The notes beneath the pieces were generated by a model. It was not told the origin of the DNA. It made no database searches and saw only the letters and a program-made list of their open reading frames with translations. Below, one piece after another: positions 9,081-18,344 of a stretch of 20,786 nt of DNA. Origin of the DNA: Asterionellopsis glacialis (lineage: Eukaryota > Bacillariophyta > Plagiogrammaphyceae > Rhaphoneidales > Asterionellopsidaceae); NCBI GenBank assembly GCA_014885115.2, contig WKLE02001102.1:19708-40493 (forward strand), read 5' to 3'. Position 1 is the stretch's first letter. Every line of letters starts with the position of its first letter. The position numbers were made by a program, and so were the translations under genes.

Positions 9081-9086
9081 TTTATT
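9081..9086 (-). terminator. Poly(A) signal AATAAA overlapping the ADAT1 stop codon
   Basis: The minus strand reads TAATAAA across the stop: the TAA stop (9087-9085) overlaps AATAAA (9086-9081). With the convergent CCHC gene ending close by, a very short ADAT1 3' UTR is expected. Confidence 0.4.
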
Positions 9087-10900
9087 ATTTTGCTTCTTCT
9101 CCACCATTTCCTTCGCTTTCCCGTCGTCTCCACTGTCGAAAAACTCTATGTTTCGTTAAAAGGGTATCTTTGGCTGATTCGTATTCGGGGGAAATGTGCC
9201 GTTTGAAACAACGCAAGTCCTCGAGAGTCAATTTCGATTTTTCCAGATTTTTAATCTTCCCATTATATTGAGGCAAAAGTGATGCAGTGCCACTGAATAG
9301 CTGGAGAAGAGATAATGTGCTTACCATCGATATGCGATAATTCTGTGTTTCCTCATCTGCATAATGTTTGGCCAGCCCAGTGGCACCATCCACGCATTCT
9401 GCATCTTTCGCATTTAGTGATGCCCACCAACACCAGCACAGAGTCGAGTTGAATCTAACATCTTGACCGAACTCTGTGGAGTTTGACATATCGATCAACC
9501 CTGGTTTTGTTGATGAAGACATAATAGAGACGTCATTAGATATTAGAAAAGGATATGTTCCTCGAATGTGCAGATCGAATGTGTAGATAGAACTTACCTG
9601 ATTCATCCATATACACAGCTGTACCCATAATTGATGGGTGCTTCAGTGAATACATTGAAACCCCGTCAACTGGCTTGAATTTTTTCGGTGGCACTGCGCG
9701 ACAACATACCGCCCTACGACATATGCACTCTGTGAATTTTCTTCCAACCTACAGTTGAGCACGAAGAAGAAAAGGAACAAGATGGGTAAATAATGCATAA
9801 ATTGAGTTTCCATGTCATCGATCCTAAAGAAAACGTACGGTCAATGTTTCGATATAAAGGGGAGAGTCCAGTAATGAAGCAACCAAACCACCTTGTAATC
9901 CAAGATAGTTCCAACGGCATAGCTTGTCTGAGCAACTGTGCAAGGATCCCTTGTCAAATGAGACAATCGACGTCCCTGGTGGACACCATTCGTCGCTTTG
10001 GTTTGCCGGCCATACTTTTCCTTTGATAGGTGTTTCAATTGGATGACAAACAATATTGTCGTTCCTACTTTCTTCATCTTTTTGTTTGTTAGATTTTGGA
10101 GGTGTCCCTTTCTCAGTTTGACTGTTATCCTTCTTCGTTAGCAAGGCAAACTGTCCCAACCGAAGTGAATGAGGTGGGATTGGTTCGTGATTGGATGTAG
10201 GCCATTCATCCGGTCCTAGTTTTTCATTGTATTTCTCTTTCTCCATTTTTGTAAATTTCTTCAATGTGGCATTTCCGCATGGTGCTGAACTTGTGTACAT
10301 ATGCAAAGTCACACCAGGTAGCAAACGGTAACGAATATTTTCACCCTCGACAACTCGCTCGAGAATTGGATGGTTGAGGGGAGGAGCCTCATCTTCCGAT
10401 TGTTGCCCTCGTAAAACTTTACTATTTTTTAATGAATTCATAATATCCTCCTGGATTTCTAAACAAAGTTGTCGTCGAAAGGCTCGACGTGCAAGTACTT
10501 CAGCATGACAATCACGTACAGAACTACCGTAACTCTTCGAAGTCAGGCTGCTTTCATCTGGAGCCGCCGAGTTTTCTGCTTCTCTCAACATTTTTTCGGG
10601 CAAAAACTTCGTTCCAACACCCAATGACATTACTTGCAATCGACTTTCTTCGTCCTTGATGAGCGATGCTGGAAGATGCGCCACAATCGTTGCTATGCAT
10701 GTTTGTTTTTGATTTTCTCGAAAGGACGCTGGTACCGATGATTTGTACTTGTCAATTGAGATTTTAGCGACTCTATCTGCAAACTGACAAGTACCTGTTC
10801 GTCTTTTTTCTAGAAAACGTACTGATCCTGGTGCATGTCGAAGTTGAGATTGAGGCTGAGGTTGAGGCTGAGGCTGAGATGATTCAAGGTTTCGTTTCAT
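9085..10900 (-). CDS. ADAT1: tRNA-specific adenosine deaminase 1 (ADAT1), three exons
   Basis: Exons are 10900-9839, 9748-9598 and 9500-9085. Introns of 90 nt (GTACGT...GTAG) and 97 nt (GTAAGT...CCAG) keep the frame, giving 542 aa. The frame is open to 11020, but the first ATG is at 10900. The ADAR/ADAT1 deaminase domain carries the zinc and catalytic residues: DCHAEVLARR (H132, E134), SAPCGN (C208) and SCSDKLCRWNYLGLQGG (C323). PLYIETLT|VGRKFTECICRRAV spans the first junction, as expected in the family, and the C-terminal YESAKDTLL helix is in the last exon. ADAT1 deaminates A37 to inosine in tRNA-Ala of eukaryotes; no other substrate is suggested. The N-terminus has a QPQPQPQPQ run and is otherwise short. 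The gene is divergent from the deacetylase gene, 370 bp away. Confidence 0.93.
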
Positions 10901-11270
10901 GACACTTGGAACTTTTCGTCTCTTGACGAAAGAAAATAGGATTAGTTCGTGGAGTGTGTGGTGTGCGATGTATGACTGAGATTCTATCCATCGTCCCTCT
11001 TTCTCTGCTTGATGGGACACGGAAGATGTCCATCAGATCTTCCACCAACCTGAACAACCGCCCACCAATCGCACACAGCAAGACACCATTTTTTTAGTCG
11101 AATTAATCATTTTCTGACTCAGTTTCCACATTTTTGACATTATGAGAGAGAGTACGGTACGTCAAGAGCTACGCCAAACTCAGAAAACCGCACGCCAACA
11201 ACCGACGACGAGACCTGAAGCATCTCCAAATAATGAAAGCCTTGTCTTCATGCCTCTTTTCAAAGGCTAG
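10901..11270. promoter_or_regulatory. Shared upstream region of ADAT1 and the deacetylase gene
   Basis: 370 bp separate two divergent start codons, so both promoters must lie here or extend into it. I see no clear TATA box or repeated motif. Placement as a bidirectional promoter is inferred from gene layout only. Confidence 0.4.
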
Positions 11271-12515
11271 ATGACACATCGGGGGTATGCCGCTGCAATG
11301 GTAGCCACTGGTTTGAATATGAATCGCATGGTTGTTTCCCCGCTATCAACAGTAGCATTTCGGAAACATTTATGGAATGCACAACACACTTTAAGATGGT
11401 CCCATTCAATCAGTAGCTTGGCGGAGGATACCACCAATACCGATAGTCTACTAGCGACATCAAGTTTTGGTTTGGATCCAAAGGAAAATCGATTCCATGC
11501 ACCTATAGTAAATCATGAAAACTATTCGTTTTCCAATTGGCCAGAAAACCACACATTTCCTATGGATAAATTTGCTCGCTTGGCCCATGCTCTGACAACA
11601 ACTTGCAAGAAAAATCATTCACAATCGAACCTACCACGGCCACTGGTTAGACAGGAGTCTGATTTCTTCCGCCCACTTGATTTGGAAAATGTACCCAGAG
11701 AATGGCTTGCAGAACCAACAGGACCAATCAACCCTGATTTTCTAGATCGCTTCCTGAATGGGGAACTGGATGAAGCGGAGAGACGATACATTGGTTTCCG
11801 GGAACAAACCAGTCGACCAGAGCTCATTGAACGGACTGTTTTGGAGGTAGCGGGGACGGTATTGGCATCGCAGCTGGCGTATAAGTATGGGATTGCTTCA
11901 AATGTAGCAGGAGGTACTCACCATGCTCATCGAGATATGGGTGCTGGTTACACCATATTAAATGACCTTGCTGTGACAGCCAATTTTCTTACCGACGAAG
12001 AGCTTAACGGTGGTTCTGTTCGTGGGATTAAACGTGTATTAGTAATTGACTGTGACGTGCATCAAGGCGACGGAACTGCAAAATTTGGAGATCTTGGTAA
12101 TCGAAGACTGTCCACATTGAGCATCCATTGTGCGTCAAATTATCCACAGCTTAAAGCTAATTCGACGTATGATATTGGACTACCTGATGGATGTGCCGAT
12201 GAAGAATACTTGGAAACCCTGGAAAAGAGTGTCAACCTTGCATTGAAAGAGGTGGAACCAGATTTCGTTCTTTACGATGCCGGAGTCGATATTTATGATA
12301 AAGACAAACTAGGACGGTTGAAGGTTAGTGAAGATGGGATCCGGGCAAGAGATCGCTGGGTTCTTGAAAGATGCGTTCAAGGAGGCATACCTGTCGTAGC
12401 GGTGGTTGGTGGTGGCTATGATAAAGATGTTGATGCCCTTGCACGCAGACATGCCATCGTTCACGAAGAATGTGCATATATTTGGAGAAAGTACAAAATG
12501 TTTCAAAAAAGTTAG
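11271..12515 (+). CDS. Histone deacetylase superfamily protein
   Basis: 414 aa, no intron, ATG at 11271. The arginase/deacetylase fold is recognisable: an N-terminal NHENYSFSNWPENHTFPM block (about 81-98) like the P-x-x-H-x-x-Y...H-x-FPM start of class IV and bacterial-type members; GGTHHAHRDMGAGY with H217/H218; zinc ligands D262 and H264 in IDCDVHQGDGTA and D340 in DAGVDIYDKDKLG; and GGGYDKD with the catalytic Tyr383. The active site looks complete. The pattern is closer to class IV (HDAC11-like) and bacterial homologues than to class I/II. The first about 50 residues are rich in Arg, Ser, Thr and Met with few acids and could be a mitochondrial targeting sequence, so the substrate may not be histones (inference). 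HDAC11-type enzymes can act as fatty-acyl deacylases. The gene is convergent with SYS1. Confidence 0.9.
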   Translation: MTHRGYAAAMVATGLNMNRMVVSPLSTVAFRKHLWNAQHTLRWSHSISSLAEDTTNTDSLLATSSFGLDPKENRFHAPIVNHENYSFSNWPENHTFPMDKFARLAHALTTTCKKNHSQSNLPRPLVRQESDFFRPLDLENVPREWLAEPTGPINPDFLDRFLNGELDEAERRYIGFREQTSRPELIERTVLEVAGTVLASQLAYKYGIASNVAGGTHHAHRDMGAGYTILNDLAVTANFLTDEELNGGSVRGIKRVLVIDCDVHQGDGTAKFGDLGNRRLSTLSIHCASNYPQLKANSTYDIGLPDGCADEEYLETLEKSVNLALKEVEPDFVLYDAGVDIYDKDKLGRLKVSEDGIRARDRWVLERCVQGGIPVVAVVGGGYDKDVDALARRHAIVHEECAYIWRKYKMFQKS

Positions 12516-12624
12516 AGTCTCTATGTTATGTTTTTTTACCGATCCGAACAAGAACAAAAGTCTCAGACCTTGTCTTGTCCCTACAAGTCGATTGCATTTC
12601 TTTTGCATGCTCATCATGTAAGAT

Positions 12625-13380
12625 TCAAAGTGTTAATAATGGGATGTCACTTAGCTCCTTGAGCGAACACAAATACTCCCCCAGTAGAATCATCAATATT
12701 GTTCCCAAAATGTGTACAATCCACCAGTCCCAAGTATTTGGTAAACCTCCATACGCTGTACATGTCGCTAGATGGATAAGAAAGAGAGTGACCGAAAAAT
12801 CAAGGCACTTTTTTGCCTTTTCTACAATGATAGCAAGAAGAGCCGCTCTACAGTATACCCAATAATAATAAAAATTAAAATAATGCGCACGTCGTAAGAA
12901 CATGGGTACACCAAAAATGTTACTGCCTGAAAAATTTAGGACAAGACTTACCCGAGCAAAGATGATAACAGAATAGCTATACCGCGGTCAATATGGAGAA
13001 TGTGGTTAGCATAGGAAATAAAATAATTGCTTGTAAAATTTTTTTGTTCACTCGAATGGCTGTCATCTTTCAGACTTACCTCCGCTATCCGCCCATCCTT
13101 CTGAAGACCAGATCTTGATATATTTTGCAGTAAATATTCGGTCGATGGTAACTGATGTTGAAAAGAAGACATGGTTTATTTGGAAGATAAAACCCAATAA
13201 AAGATAGTGAAAGCATTGCATGCTTACAATCTGTGCAAAAATTAGTCGTGGATTGAATGATGCCTTCTTGGACGATGACCTTCCTCCCATGCGAGGTGCG
13301 GACTGGGCTCGGCGACGAATGGGAGACCCATTATTCCTCGTGTCGTTGCCTGTCTCTGCTCGCCACTGGCTGCTTGCCAT
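12625..13380 (-). CDS. SYS1: SYS1 Golgi membrane protein, three exons including a 25-nt microexon
   Basis: Exons are 13380-13080 (301 nt), 12976-12952 (25 nt) and 12847-12625 (223 nt). Introns of 103 and 104 nt have GTAAGT donors and TATAG/TGTAG acceptors, and the joined frame gives 182 aa. The core matches eukaryotic SYS1: NPRLIFAQIVSMQ (first membrane helix), the loop TIDRIFTAKYI, AILLSSLLGAALLAIIVEKA across the microexon, then KKCLDFSVTLFLIHL, WDWWIVHILG and GEYLCSLKELSDIPL at the end. Four membrane segments are expected. SYS1 sits in the Golgi membrane and recruits the small GTPase ARFRP1/ARL3, which in turn brings ARL1 and golgins. The N-terminal about 40 residues are basic and Ser-rich, longer than in animals. 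The microexon reading is supported by frame and by alignment length with human SYS1 from memory. Confidence 0.9.
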
Positions 13381-13738
13381 ACTCTAGAAGTAACTTGTCA
13401 CAGGAAGAAGAAGTAAAGTTGTTTGCAAGTTTGTTTTTCCTCTGGTGTATCGTACGAGGTGTTGATTCAAGACGTTTGATAAAGAGATTTGAAAGTGGAG
13501 GGGTGGGGATTTCGATTCAGGACATGACGAAACCCATTTTGGTTTATTCAAGAGCGCGAGTCTTGGGTCCTGCCAATTTCTCTGTTCGTCCCAGTAAATA
13601 ACTGGCACTGTAGAAAAATCCAAGGAAAAGGGGGGAGATTATTAAATTTTTTAAATAAGATAAATGTGTTACTTTTAAATGGAATTTGAAATAAAAAATT
13701 TAATTTAAATAAAGAAAATATGTAGAAGAGTCTTAGAG

Positions 13739-13801
13739 ACAATATTGCTATGTCTTTCCGCCTACCGAAACAGTTTCGGTAGTCCCCCCGAGCAATACTG
13801 T
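13739..13801. repeat. Nested inverted repeat (63 bp)
   Basis: Outer arms ACAATATTGCT (13739-13749) and AGCAATACTGT (13791-13801) pair at 10 of 11 positions. A perfect inner stem CTACCGAAA (13762-13770) / TTTCGGTAG (13774-13782) has a CAG loop. It has the look of a small terminal-inverted-repeat element or a structured RNA end. Confidence 0.6.
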
Positions 13802-14170
13802 AGGACCAATGTCCTTGTAAGGACCTAGATACAAATCCTATCCTCTAGACTAGAGTCCTGCTATTGATTAGATCCTAGTCTAGTCCTCTCTCTCTCTCTA
13901 GGACTAGAGAGTCTCTACTGTAGAAACAAGGAACTCTAGGACTCTAGGACCTACAGTAGGACTGCGAATGAGACTTTCTAGGCTACTGCAGTCGGTCTTG
14001 TTAGTCCTGCAAGATTTCGCCTCTCCAAAGGGAACATAATGAGGGACTATATAGTCTAGTAATTAAAAGTTCCATATATATATACGCAGTCCTAGTCCTA
14101 GATTTTACCTGGTAAAGGTCGTCTCTCTAGAGTCTAGAGTCTGGATCAGATATGACCCATGGGTCCTGCG
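13800..14170. repeat. Low-complexity block of CTAG / GTCCTAG words
   Basis: About 15 CTAG tetranucleotides and many GTCCT or AGGAC words occur in about 370 bp, in both orientations. Examples are CTCTAGGAC twice in a row near 13932 and GTCCTAGTCCTAG near 14090. A perfect 8-bp inverted repeat CTCTCTAG/CTAGAGAG with a GA spacer spans 13894-13911. This is far above the density elsewhere in the window, by eye. Confidence 0.6.
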
Positions 14171-14570
14171 AAGTCTACAAGAATGGTGACTATGGTTATG
14201 ACAAGTCATTCTTGGGAGGAATACTGTTAATCCTAAAATTCAGGTATTTGAACCGTACTGCCTCTGGTTGTAGACAATCTAGTAAATCTCGACACAGGTA
14301 GCCCTGACCCAAAACCTAATGAAAAACATCACGTTTTACCTACAGTATTTTAATGATACCATCTGTATCCATGTAGTCCTAGTGTAAGCTCTATCTATCT
14401 CCATCTAAAACATGCCATGAAAAGCAATGAATTGGAATTACTGAGGTATTTCTACAAACAAGCAACTAAATTAGTATGGTTTTTTCAGTATCAAACATAT
14501 AGTGGAAACATGTAGGCTTTTCATAGTGTAAGCTGAAATATTTGTCCGGTAATGATTGCTTCGAAATTTT

Positions 14571-16341
14571 TTATGTAAAAGCTCTTCCGCTTTCAAAACT
14601 TCCGCCTCTCAGTCCAAGGATTCTGTCGTCCACGTCGTCGTTTCGGATATCCGCTGACTGAGAGAAGGCAAGCTTCTCTTCATCTTCGTTTCTGGCCAGT
14701 TCCACTAAGTCCTCAGGACTTTGAGATGGATGTTCTGCAGGCGGAGGGGGTGGAGAAGGGCTTACATCACCAGTAGGGTATTCAGATGCCCTCTTAAGAA
14801 ATTGTGTTTTCTTTGCATTCCATAACAAACGCCTCTTCAGATGCCAAGCGGTTATCATAAGACAGGTACATCCCACGATGAAAAAGATGAGTACGCATGT
14901 CTTGAACGTTCCAAGTTGGCTTCGAATGCTTCTAGACAATCCAGCTCTTGTGTGTAAAGCGACACTACGGTCAACAATGCGTTCTTCTCCTGGAACGAGA
15001 ACTACGCCATATTCATCGAATCCTCCTTTTTCTGCATTTGTGATAAATAAACATTGTGTATCAGTCTCATATGAGAAAAGACTTCCAATTTGATAAGTAG
15101 AAGAACCCTGGTAGTCCTTCATATGCTTCTCGCATTTTGCAGATTCTAAGTATAGATTTTCACAAAATTGCAATGTCGTCTGTTCATCTTCGTTGTTGTT
15201 GTTGTTGTTGTTCTTATTATATCCTTTGGGTAATGTCCAAGGCAAGTCCTGTGTCATTGTGAAAACATTGTGGTGAAAGAGAAAGTCAGAATAATCAAAC
15301 AGGTAAAAAACCTCCAACTCACACTGTCGTACTTACATCTTTCCTACAGGAGATGCATTCACCTGAATTGAGTCCTATAATGCCATCAATAGATGTAACT
15401 ATATTACTTTGATCCTTACGAGAATCTTTCACGTATTCAGTACAATACTCATCTGAAAACAAACCGGTCTTGATTGTAAATCCATCGCTGCTGCAGTATG
15501 GAGCGCCATAAAGGTATCCTCCGTCGCTGTCTTTACCGGAATAAGCACATTCAAAGGAAACATCATTATTTTCGATATTTTCACAATTATCACTGTAGTC
15601 TACACACGTATCATAATGCTTGCAAGCATGTTGTTCTTGAGCAGCTTGTTCGTCTTCATTTTCTTCGAGATTGCGGTTTCCGTAAAAGTACTGTTCAAAG
15701 TACATACACTGGTCACAGTAATCACAAAATTGCTCAAAAGCTTCCATCTTGTACGTCTCGTATGCCTCAAGATAATCATTCATGGGTACAAGGTACTCTC
15801 CATAATTGTAGCCACATCCGTACTGCGACTTAGTAGAACAAGAATCGTACGGACACAATCGGAAACTTACGAAATTCTGCTTCGACAGGACAGAATCTGC
15901 ATTGGTTTGAGCTTTGTAGTCAGAATATGATGACAGCTGGGAGCATCCAATATATTTGAGAGCAAATCCTGACAAATCGATGTAACCAGCTTCATAAGCT
16001 CCGTCATCGTTGTTGTTGCCATCATCATTTCGGTTATCAAAATCATCATCACCTCCAAGTTCACGACGGTCAGCTTCAGTTTTAGTTTTCATAAATTCAG
16101 GCTCTTCCTTATCATTAGTACCTTTTACTAAAACAGCATTTTCAAGAAGCTTTTTGTAAAATTTCTCTTTTCTGGATTTATTGTTCGCAATTCGGTTGTC
16201 ATTTTTGAGTTCTAGATTGTGCTTGGCGACGGCTTCATCCATGGCGATCATGAAATCCTTTTTACTTGCATGATTCATCCTATTGGCTGAGACCGTCCCC
16301 GCCATGGTAATGATGGCTAGTGCTAATCCAAAACGAACCAT
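14571..16341 (-). CDS. Cys-rich secreted/type I membrane protein, two exons, function unknown
   Basis: Exon 1 is 16341-15337 and exon 2 is 15248-14571. The 88-nt intron has a GTAAGT donor and an ACACAG acceptor in phase 0, giving 560 aa. The frame is open upstream to 16401 but the first ATG is at 16341, which yields a good signal peptide (MVRFGLALAIITMAG, cut near TVSA|N). The lumenal part has a charged helix-like segment, an Asp/Asn-rich linker (about 110-135) and then a Cys-rich domain (about 150-440) with paired motifs such as CPYDSC, CDYCDQC and ECISC, plus an Asn run (345-353). A single membrane segment (about 447-470) is followed by a basic HLKRRLLW stop-transfer, a Pro-rich stretch and a C-terminus ending GGSFESGRAFT. 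I recall similar signal-Cys-rich-TM proteins in diatoms but know no function; surface or endomembrane location is inferred. Confidence 0.85.
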
Positions 16342-17279
16342 TGTTGTAGTTGTTTTCAACAGTTCTTGTCGGGTTCGAAAGGATTTGATGCAATGCCGCA
16401 ATATTTCTGCACCGAGTAAAAACCAACCGTAATTTTGTGATCCTCATCAAGGAAAAAAAAATACAGCAACGTACCAATCCGATTCTGTATCTACCGGTAT
16501 CGAAGCCGTGTGAGCAATTTTACGTAGAACTGGGTATGTAAAAGAACTTAAGTATCACGAGCTGGTGAAGTAGACAATCTTGATTGGCGATTTGATAAAA
16601 CAATATACAGTTTCTAAGAAGGCATACCCTGTGGCCGTTAAGTATACTAGTAATAGTTTATGTGGATATGCATACATCTCTTCTACAGGTAGCCACTTAG
16701 GGTAACACTAATAGTTGAGTTCCTTGTACGATTATTACAAAATTCAGTATTTATCTATCTGTGCTACTGTATCTAAAAAGAAGAAGCATCTACCTGTATG
16801 CAAGGCATAAGAAATATTATGTCCGTTACAATTTGAAGTGAACAGGTTTTGAAGATTTCGTTTTTAAATTTGATACCGAGTCAACGCATATGAGGTTTAC
16901 TAAGAGGAACTCGTAAATACAGTACCTGGTATTGATTTTTCAGTATTTTATATCGTCTATCGTACATGAACCTTATGTATTACCTGTAGGTCCTGTACAC
17001 AATCTCGAAGAGCCGTTGCCCGATCTAAAAATTAGATTCGCCAAAATTTGAAAAAAAAAAACTTCAATAACTCTATTCCTAGTGGACAATGAGAATTCTA
17101 CTCGGTAGATGGACCAAGAATGCCGAACAAAAACTTCCCCCCGGAAAAATGCGGGCTTGCTGGCGAGGGAATCTTTCTTTGAAACTCAAGGTTTTTCGGG
17201 TTGGCTTGTTCCCACCATAACGAAGAACACCCCGTGACTCACGAGAATTTTGTGAGCAATCAGAAGTGGGAGAAACAAC
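16342..17279. other. Divergent intergenic region
   Basis: About 940 bp between the Cys-rich gene and the two-TM gene, AT-rich, with no supported gene or RNA. A TACCGGTA word occurs at 16492-16499, about 150 bp upstream of the Cys-rich gene; the same word is found upstream of SDHA. Confidence 0.5.
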
Positions 17280-18225
17280 ATGTCGATTTTATCACCGTAT
17301 CCACATTTTGCGTAAGTCAAAAAGCATTTACATGATGTTACATGCAGGTTTCTCCCCATGCCCTATAGTTGGTTCTAGAAACACCATTCAGTCAGATGTG
17401 ACTGTAAAGAAGATACATCATGCCCAACTCCATAATATGCCGTACTCTACCGCCCTCAAAATGGAACTGGATACCTCACAAGTACAAGCCATCGGAGAGG
17501 GTAAGACGAATTTATTTTTTTGGGTATGCTTTTACAATTCTTTCCTGTGTTTGGTTGTTATATTTATTTGGTTTTACTTCATACTCGCTTACCTTTTTGC
17601 TGACGTTTTACGTTCTGCATTATGCATAACTGTGCCCTGCTGTACTCTATCGTTTGTGCAATAATTTGGTGTTTTATCAGTTTCGACGGCGTCCATATCG
17701 GAACCAATTGTGTTCGAACCAGTGGTGAATGTACCAGCACTATCTTCCTTTCTGATTATTGCAATTGGTTTCGGGTTGCTACAAAGTCGTATAAATGCAA
17801 TTGGACAGGCTGTGTCGCGTCGGGAAAAGGCGTTGAACAATTTACGGTCCATCAAATCTAGAGAGATTTCGTCCGAGGGAGAAGATCGTCCCACTTCAAA
17901 AGATGTGAAAGCTTCGCTTGCTGAATATGAAAATGCATTACAGTATGAAGAGGAGATGCGAACAATTATCCCTGGAGTTCGAATTCGAGCACCAAACAAT
18001 GCAAGAAATAATGAAGAAGATGTTGCGGCTGCAAAACAATTTTTAGATTTGGATTTGAATTCGGGAGAACAAAAGGAAGTAAGTGAACAGCAAGAAGGAA
18101 ATGGAATGTCCAACGGAGCCATCGCCGTCCTCGCGTTAGTAGCTCTTAGCCAAATTGGGTTGTTGTACATGTTGTCATTCGATCCAATGGCACCTCCGGG
18201 CGAATTGTCTACGAGTACATGGTAA
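17280..18225 (+). CDS. Small two-TM protein with coiled-coil linker; N-terminus uncertain
   Basis: Preferred model: exons 17280-17311, 17379-17500 and 17681-18225, 232 aa. The 180-nt intron (17501-17680, GTAAGA...ATCAG) is well supported because it joins two frames in phase: GAG-G|TT-TCG. The first intron (17312-17378, 67 nt, GTAAGT...TCTAG) is less sure; without it translation could start at ATG 17332 and give 237 aa. The body has a membrane segment ALSSFLIIAIGFGLLQ, a charged helical stretch beginning SRINAIGQAVSRREKAL, an acidic linker, and a second membrane segment AIAVLALVALSQIGLLYML before a Pro-rich end. I recognise no named family. Either N-terminus lacks a clear signal peptide. The layout would suit an organelle membrane protein (inference). 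Confidence 0.75.
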
Positions 18226-18236
18226 CACAACTTTTT

Positions 18237-18242
18237 AATAAA
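18237..18242 (+). terminator. Poly(A) signal AATAAA of the two-TM gene
   Basis: AATAAA begins 12 nt after the stop codon. Only 119 bp separate this gene's stop from the stop of the convergent SDHA gene, so both 3' UTRs are short or overlap. Confidence 0.5.
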
Positions 18243-18344
18243 ATATGAGAAATCTATAGAAAGCTAGACCTCATCTATCTCTAAATCAAAAATAACTCCG
18301 GTTCTATTTTCCTTTCATCATATCATTTTGTATAATCAACTAAT

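Larger units (their letters stand above)
13381..14570. other. Gene-poor region with hairpin and CTAG-rich block
   Basis: No supported gene. 13620-13735 is very AT-rich. It is followed by a small inverted repeat (13739-13801), a block rich in CTAG and GTCCT/AGGAC words (about 13800-14170) and a short (TA)n run near 14083. The rest is unremarkable. The SYS1 promoter should lie at the left end and the 3' UTR of the Cys-rich gene at the right end. Confidence 0.55.

Noticed and set aside
9301..9324. A 24-nt GTAAGC...CTCCAG segment in the last ADAT1 exon that looks like a tiny intron
   Set aside because: 24 nt is far below the sizes seen for other introns here, and retaining it keeps the frame and a plausible helix. 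It is noted because its length is a multiple of three.
13257..13601. Plus-strand open frame across the SYS1 start
   Set aside because: It is antisense to SYS1 exon 1, where the reverse strand matches a known family.
17589..18230. Reverse-strand open frame of 213 codons opposite the two-TM gene
   Set aside because: The plus-strand frame has membrane segments, a matching splice junction and a poly(A) signal; the reverse frame is Ser/Ala-rich shadow sequence.
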